Assembly (NCBI GenBank): GCA_964387585.1
Contig: CAYLWW010000052.1
Coordinates: 1 to 10,771 of the forward strand
DNA length: 10,771 nucleotides
Direction: 5' to 3'
From: CAYLWW01 sp964387585
GTDB taxonomy: Bacteria; Pseudomonadota; Alphaproteobacteria; Rickettsiales; Midichloriaceae
The position numbers and the translations under genes were made by a program. The notes beneath the pieces are model-generated. The model saw only the letters and a program-made list of their open reading frames with translations, was not told the DNA's origin and made no database searches. Below are positions 7,663 to 10,771 of this stretch, piece by piece (the stretch's first letter is position 1; every line of letters begins with the position of its first letter).

Positions 7663-7757
7663 GTATACCAAGGAGACTTCAACAGTTAAAATGAGCGGTG
7701 AGCTTCAGCGAAGGGCTGAAATTTGACAACGCAAATGTTGAAGTATCAAAAGTATAC
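7663..7757. repeat. Nested palindromic element between convergent genes
   Basis: The outer arms are GTATAC (7663-7668 and 7752-7757). Inside them, after exactly 7 nt on each side, lie perfect 9-nt arms ACTTCAACA (7676-7684) and TGTTGAAGT (7736-7744). A central hairpin TTCAGC/GCTGAA (7704-7709 and 7715-7720) has a 5-nt loop. The spacing symmetry argues for a real cruciform or RNA fold. It lies in the 213-bp gap between the ABC ATPase stop (7560) and the gltX stop (7774), where it could end both transcripts, although no clear T-run follows. The gap is less AT-rich than other spacers here, like a dispersed Rickettsiales palindromic repeat, but the family is not identified. Confidence 0.65.
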
Positions 7758-7773
7758 TCAGTAATTATCTCTC

Positions 7774-9174
7774 TTAAATCTGCAGATTAGATTCTAATTT
7801 TTCGTTTATTCTTTTGATTGTTTCATCTCGACCTATTATTGATAAAACTTCATATATTCCAGGAGAGTTAAAAGTTCCTATAACGCCGGCACGCAAAATT
7901 TGTATTATTAGAATTGGTTCGATATTAAGTTCTTTCGCTATTAATTCAGCAGTGTTTTTTATATTTTCTAAATTCCAATCTTCAGCTGCTATATTACTCA
8001 TCTTATCTACTATAAATCTTAAGAATTCTCTATTTTTGCTATTTGCTAGCACCTCTTCTGATTTTTTATCCATAGGAACTTGAGGAGTTACATAAATTTT
8101 AGCATTTGCAGCTAGATTTAGTAAGGTATTTGCTCTTACTTTGAGTTGAGGCATAGCTAACATAAGCTTTTCTTGCATTTTTAAGTTATCTTGCAAGCCT
8201 AATAACAAAGTAACATATCCCAGTAATTTTTCATCATTTTGCATACTAATATAATGAGCATTTAGTGAATTAATTTTATTCATGTCAAATCTGGCTGGTG
8301 ATTTCCCTATATCACTCACATCAAATATCTCAATTGCTTCGTTTATTGATAATATTTCTTTATTTCCATACCCCCATCCTAAACGTAATAGGTAATTACA
8401 AAGAGTTTCTGGTAAATAGCCCATCTCTCTATAATGCTGAACTCCTAAGGCTCCATGTCTTTTTGATAATTTTGCTCCATCTTCACCGTGTATAAGTGGA
8501 ATATGAGCATAATTAGGTAATTCCCATCCCATAGCATTATAAATTTGGATTTGTCTGAAAGTATTAGTTAAGTGGTCATCGCCTCTAATAATATAATTCA
8601 CACCCATATCATAATCATCTACTACAACTGCTAACATATAAGTAGGTGTCCCATCTGAACGCAATAAGATCATATCATCTAATTGCTCGTTATTTACTTG
8701 GACATTCCCTTGCACAGTATCATGTATAGTTAAAGAACCACTATCAATACTGCGTAATCTTATTACCGGATTGACATTTGGTGATAAGTTAGGTCTGCTG
8801 CTTTTATCACGCCAAGGGCTGATGAGCTTACTATATGGACTTTTTCGTCTTTCTTCAGCTATTTGCTCAGGAGTCAAATAGCAATAATATGCCTGACCTA
8901 AGCTAACTAATTTTTCAGCTATTTCTTTATGCCTACTTTGTCTATGAGATTGAAAAACTATTTCGCCATCCCAGTTTAAACCTAGCCACTTAAGACTCTC
9001 TATTATCGTTTTTATAGCTTCTGGTGTTGACCTAACTTTATCGGTATCTTCTATGCGTAAGTAAAATTTACCAAGTCGTTTTTTAGTATATAACCAATTA
9101 AATAACGCAGTACGAGCACTGCCTATATGTAAAAATCCTGTAGGTGAAGGAGCAAATCTGGTAATTATAGACAT
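7774..9174 (-). CDS. gltX: Glutamyl-tRNA synthetase
   Basis: GluRS attaches glutamate to tRNA-Glu (and often tRNA-Gln in bacteria lacking GlnRS, followed by GatCAB amidation). The 466-residue protein has the class I Rossmann fold: the HIGH motif is FAPSPTGFLHIGSART (7-22, HIGS at 16-19) and the KMSKS loop is GAKLSKRHGAL (233-243, KLSKR at 235-239). The segment RIEDTDKVRS (40-49) and IIRGDDHLTNTFRQ (195-208) are also characteristic. The zinc-knuckle cysteines of E. coli GluRS are not seen; only C98 remains in that region, as in many alphaproteobacterial enzymes. Rickettsiales usually encode two GluRS paralogues and I cannot say which this is. It is transcribed toward the ABC operon and divergently from rpsP, with a 5' gap of about 490 bp. 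Confidence 0.96.
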   Translation of the reverse strand: MSIITRFAPSPTGFLHIGSARTALFNWLYTKKRLGKFYLRIEDTDKVRSTPEAIKTIIESLKWLGLNWDGEIVFQSHRQSRHKEIAEKLVSLGQAYYCYLTPEQIAEERRKSPYSKLISPWRDKSSRPNLSPNVNPVIRLRSIDSGSLTIHDTVQGNVQVNNEQLDDMILLRSDGTPTYMLAVVVDDYDMGVNYIIRGDDHLTNTFRQIQIYNAMGWELPNYAHIPLIHGEDGAKLSKRHGALGVQHYREMGYLPETLCNYLLRLGWGYGNKEILSINEAIEIFDVSDIGKSPARFDMNKINSLNAHYISMQNDEKLLGYVTLLLGLQDNLKMQEKLMLAMPQLKVRANTLLNLAANAKIYVTPQVPMDKKSEEVLANSKNREFLRFIVDKMSNIAAEDWNLENIKNTAELIAKELNIEPILIIQILRAGVIGTFNSPGIYEVLSIIGRDETIKRINEKLESNLQI

Positions 9175-9271
9175 CTATTATTTTTTAATGAGTTAAATTA
9201 ATATTTTGGTTATGATAGTTATTAGTGGTGTTAGTATAATAAGTGAATAAATAAAAAAATAAATGAAAATA

Positions 9272-9316
9272 AGCTAAATATTTGCTGAGTAATATTTTAT
9301 ATTACATATATTAGCT
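9272..9316. repeat. Small nested inverted repeat upstream of gltX
   Basis: AGCTAA (9272-9277) pairs with TTAGCT (9311-9316), and inside them GTAATAT (9289-9295) pairs with ATATTAC (9299-9305) around a 3-nt loop. It lies about 100 bp upstream of the gltX start and could fold in a long gltX leader. Because the sequence is AT-rich, chance pairing is possible. Confidence 0.35.
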
Positions 9317-9424
9317 ATTAATGAGTTTAGTTTTAATCATAACATAAAAGCAATATAAGTCTGCATTATTAGCGATTTTAATTAATAAATAGATAAGAAA
9401 GAGTTTTAAATTTGTTCGATTACA

Positions 9425-9454
9425 ATTATAACAGAAATATGGTGGGAAGGTTAA
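9425..9454 (-). promoter_or_regulatory. Tentative gltX promoter
   Basis: An exact TATAAT (9425-9430, minus strand) has a weak TTAACC (9449-9454) 18 bp upstream of it. If used, the gltX transcript would have a leader of about 240 nt containing the 9272-9316 fold. Other AT-rich -10-like sequences nearer to gltX cannot be excluded. Confidence 0.25.
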
Positions 9455-9528
9455 TTTAGTATAAAACAATAAAGTAAAAATCTGCTTTTATTGACTTTAG
9501 GCAATACTTTATTGCTATAAATTAACCT
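9448..9528. repeat. Long two-part inverted repeat in the gltX-rpsP gap
   Basis: The outer arms AGGTTAATTTA (9448-9458) and TAAATTAACCT (9518-9528) are an exact 11-bp match, and the inner arms CAATAAAGTA (9467-9476) and TACTTTATTG (9505-9514) an exact 10-bp match. They are joined by an asymmetric internal loop (8 and 3 nt) and a 28-nt apical loop. A TTTATTG at 9487-9493 can pair with the same left inner arm, giving a competing 7-bp hairpin. The structure sits just upstream of the rpsP promoter and may be an old palindromic repeat, an RNA or a protein-binding site. No U-tract follows on either strand. Confidence 0.6.
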
Positions 9529-9545
9529 AAAATAAATAAAGGCCT

Positions 9546-9574
9546 TTGACAAAAAAGTGATTATGCTTTAAAAT
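9546..9574 (+). promoter_or_regulatory. rpsP: Near-consensus promoter of rpsP
   Basis: An exact TTGACA (9546-9551) is followed, after the optimal 17 bp, by TAAAAT (9569-9574, five of six consensus bases). The start is predicted near 9581, leaving a leader of about 86 nt before the rpsP ATG. Such a strong match fits a highly expressed ribosomal-protein gene. Confidence 0.85.
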
Positions 9575-9666
9575 GGCTGAGTCTTAATGACTATTAATTA
9601 TTAAAATTCATTTTTATAGTTAATTAAAATTAAAGTAAATAAAACTAAAAGCATTACTAAAGTTAT

Positions 9667-9921
9667 ATGGCGGTAAAAATTAGACTAGCTAGAGGCGGAA
9701 CAAAGAAAAAGCCTTATTATCGGATTGTAGCTGCAGATTCTAGATTCCCTCGTGATGGCAGAGCAATAGAAAGGTTGGGTAGCTATAATCCACTGCTTCC
9801 AAAAAGTGCAGAAAACAGAATATTATTAAATCAAGAAAGGATTCAGTATTGGTTAGGCGTTGGAGCTCAGCCAACAAAAGTTATTCAAAGATTTCTTAAA
9901 GCTGCTAAAGCCTCGAATTAA
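9667..9921 (+). CDS. rpsP: 30S ribosomal protein bS16
   Basis: The 84-residue basic protein is a full-length bS16, which binds 16S rRNA early in 30S assembly. It begins with the diagnostic MAVKIRLARGGTKKKPYYRI, then VAADSRFPRDGRAIERLGSYNPL (21-43), and later ERIQYWLGVGAQPT (about 56-70). The start at 9667 is the usual N-terminus, although only a weak purine run precedes it. In many bacteria rpsP leads an rpsP-rimM-trmD-rplS operon. Here it is followed by a terminator and insertion-sequence debris, so in this window it is a single-gene transcript with its own strong promoter. Confidence 0.98.
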   Translation: MAVKIRLARGGTKKKPYYRIVAADSRFPRDGRAIERLGSYNPLLPKSAENRILLNQERIQYWLGVGAQPTKVIQRFLKAAKASN

Positions 9922-9991
9922 GAGCTGGCCAATTTTATAGCATAAATCATATAAAAGCATCAGAAGAAGTTCAAAAATCGGAAGCTATCTT

Positions 9992-10025
9992 TTGTATCTG
10001 GTTTTTAACATTAAACCAGATACAA
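9992..10025 (+). terminator. Terminator hairpin after rpsP
   Basis: Perfect 13-nt arms (9992-10004 and 10013-10025, TTGTATCTGGTTT and its complement) enclose an 8-nt loop, starting 71 bp after the rpsP stop. The following CTCCTCTTTATT is T-rich but not a clean U-run, so termination efficiency is uncertain. Confidence 0.65.
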
Positions 10026-10035
10026 CTCCTCTTTA

Positions 10036-10242
10036 TTAATAATTGCTATACTTTGTCGCTTTTTCTTCAGATTCAGAAAGCCATATGGATTTGATCTTTT
10101 TCGAAATCGTTGGCAGATTTCCTGTATTTTATCTTCTTTCTATTTTATTATACTCTATTTACAATGACATGTCTCTTCTACGGATTGCCTTCGTTGTTCT
10201 AGCATTTGAGTGAAGTACTTGGCCTACAAGTTTTCTCTCCAT
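10036..10242 (-). pseudogene. Remnant of an IS481-like transposase, N-terminal part
   Basis: Read on the minus strand in one frame from the ATG at 10242, the translation starts MERKLVGQVLHSNARTTKAI and continues with two internal TAA codons (10159-10161 and 10129-10131). It then gives NLPTISKKIKSIWLSESEEK before a stop at 10036-10038. This matches the N-terminal helix-turn-helix part of IS481-type transposases as I know it: GQ(I/V)LH..ARTT.AIR, then (D/N)LPT..K..(R/K)S..LSE.EE. The part between the two blocks is shorter than usual, by about ten residues, and the catalytic RNase H-like domain is missing. It is therefore an inactive fragment. It lies directly next to the IS630-like remnant and points toward rpsP. 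Confidence 0.6.
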
Positions 10243-10254
10243 ACATTTATAGTC

Positions 10255-10680
10255 TCAAATAGAATTTAGTTCTACATCGAAAATAGCATCAATAGCGTTA
10301 GATAAAGCAGCGTATCTTCTAATATTTTAGTGACTAATTTTTTATATTAGCTCAAAATTTCTCAATTAGGTTTAATTCTAGAGAATATGGTGGCAAAAAT
10401 GATAACTTATATTTTGCATTTTTATAAGTTTTTTAGTTTTTTCAGATTTATGGAAGACGGCATTGTCCATAATCAAAACAGTCGGGGCTTTTAAAAGCAA
10501 GCTCTCACAAAAAAAAATCTCCCAAAAATTTATATCACAAGAGCTTTTATAGCACGTAGATGCGATGATTTTATCACAATACATGTCTCTAACTCAGCTA
10601 TAAAATTCTAGCATAGCGATTCCCAGAAATAAATCCATAAACTCTTTGCCTTCTTTTCGCCTATCCATATTTCTCTACAC
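10255..10680 (-). pseudogene. Remnant of an IS630-family transposase, catalytic part
   Basis: On the minus strand the DDE domain can be rebuilt from several frames. About 10680-10601 reads as a YGWAKRGQRVYG-type segment with its Trp changed to TAG (10661-10663). About 10593-10420 reads RDMYCDKIIAS and then TVLIMDNAVFHKSEKTKKL, with the second catalytic Asp at 10465-10467. After a one-base loss in a T-run, 10396-10340 reads LPPYSLELNLIEKF, then a stop where Trp is expected (10352-10354), with the catalytic Glu at 10361-10363. Correcting the frameshift leaves 34 residues between Asp and Glu, the D34E spacing of the IS630-Tc1-mariner group. A last block, AALSNAIDAIFDVELNSI, ends at 10255. The N-terminal DNA-binding part is not visible in the window. 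Clearly inactive. Confidence 0.8.
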
Positions 10681-10683
10681 AGA

Positions 10684-10707
10684 TATAGCAAGGAGAATTT
10701 AACAGTT
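10684..10707. repeat. Second copy of a motif found at 7664-7687
   Basis: The core CAAGGAGAATTTAACAGTT (10689-10707) matches CAAGGAGACTTCAACAGTT (7669-7687) at 17 of 19 positions. Including TATA and one mismatched base to the left, 21 of 24 positions agree. This copy lies at the upstream edge of the IS630 remnant; the first copy covers the left arm of the palindromic element. It may be an insertion-sequence end or a piece of a dispersed repeat. Confidence 0.45.
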
Positions 10708-10771
10708 GCCAGAAAAATATAGCTTATAACATATAGTTAGTGACATTAAAATATATTTCTTATATATTTTG

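Noticed and set aside
9175..9666. A missed small gene between gltX and rpsP
   Set aside because: No frame has a plausible start with coding character; the region is explained by promoters and inverted repeats.
10378..10584. A 68-residue free-standing gene
   Set aside because: It is the middle piece of a frameshifted IS630 transposase; homology continues in other frames on both sides.
1..10771. CRISPR array or phage defence system
   Set aside because: No regularly spaced direct repeats and no cas, restriction or toxin-antitoxin genes were seen on either strand.

Overview
This AT-rich window reads as part of a reduced alphaproteobacterial genome, most likely an obligate intracellular member of the Rickettsiales. 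I cannot place it to genus. The reasons are the housekeeping genes set among long non-coding gaps, a 23S rRNA gene with its own promoter and no 16S gene upstream of it, the lack of clear Shine-Dalgarno sequences, and decayed insertion sequences.

Layout. At the left edge, positions 1 to about 657 hold the 5' part of a 23S rRNA gene on the minus strand, with a good promoter at 790-820. Next, also on the minus strand, come a Bax-inhibitor-1 family membrane protein (1258-1986) with a 15-bp terminator hairpin behind it, peptide chain release factor 1 (prfA, 2122-3201), tRNA-Ala(UGC) and tRNA-Gly(GCC). From 3611 the plus strand takes over: a small transaldolase/FSA-like protein whose active site looks eroded, phosphatidylglycerophosphatase A (pgpA), and a three-gene ABC importer (periplasmic binding protein, permease, ATPase) of the uncharacterised family that includes TrpXYZ. 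This block ends against the convergent glutamyl-tRNA synthetase gene gltX (7774-9174, minus). The 213-bp gap between them holds a nested palindromic element. A 490-bp gap between gltX and the divergent rpsP holds two inverted-repeat structures and a near-consensus promoter for rpsP (9667-9921). Beyond rpsP and its terminator, the right end is debris from two insertion sequences: an IS481-like transposase N-terminus and an IS630-like transposase with several frameshifts and stops.

Functions. Most genes serve translation (23S rRNA, two tRNAs, RF1, GluRS, bS16) or membrane biology (PgpA in phospholipid synthesis, the BI-1 protein). The ABC system is a complete importer whose ligand cannot be read from the sequence.

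I did not find a convincing new multi-gene system. The points most worth checking are the catalytically altered aldolase-like protein, the palindromic element at 7663-7757 with a related motif beside the IS630 remnant, and the folded region between gltX and rpsP.
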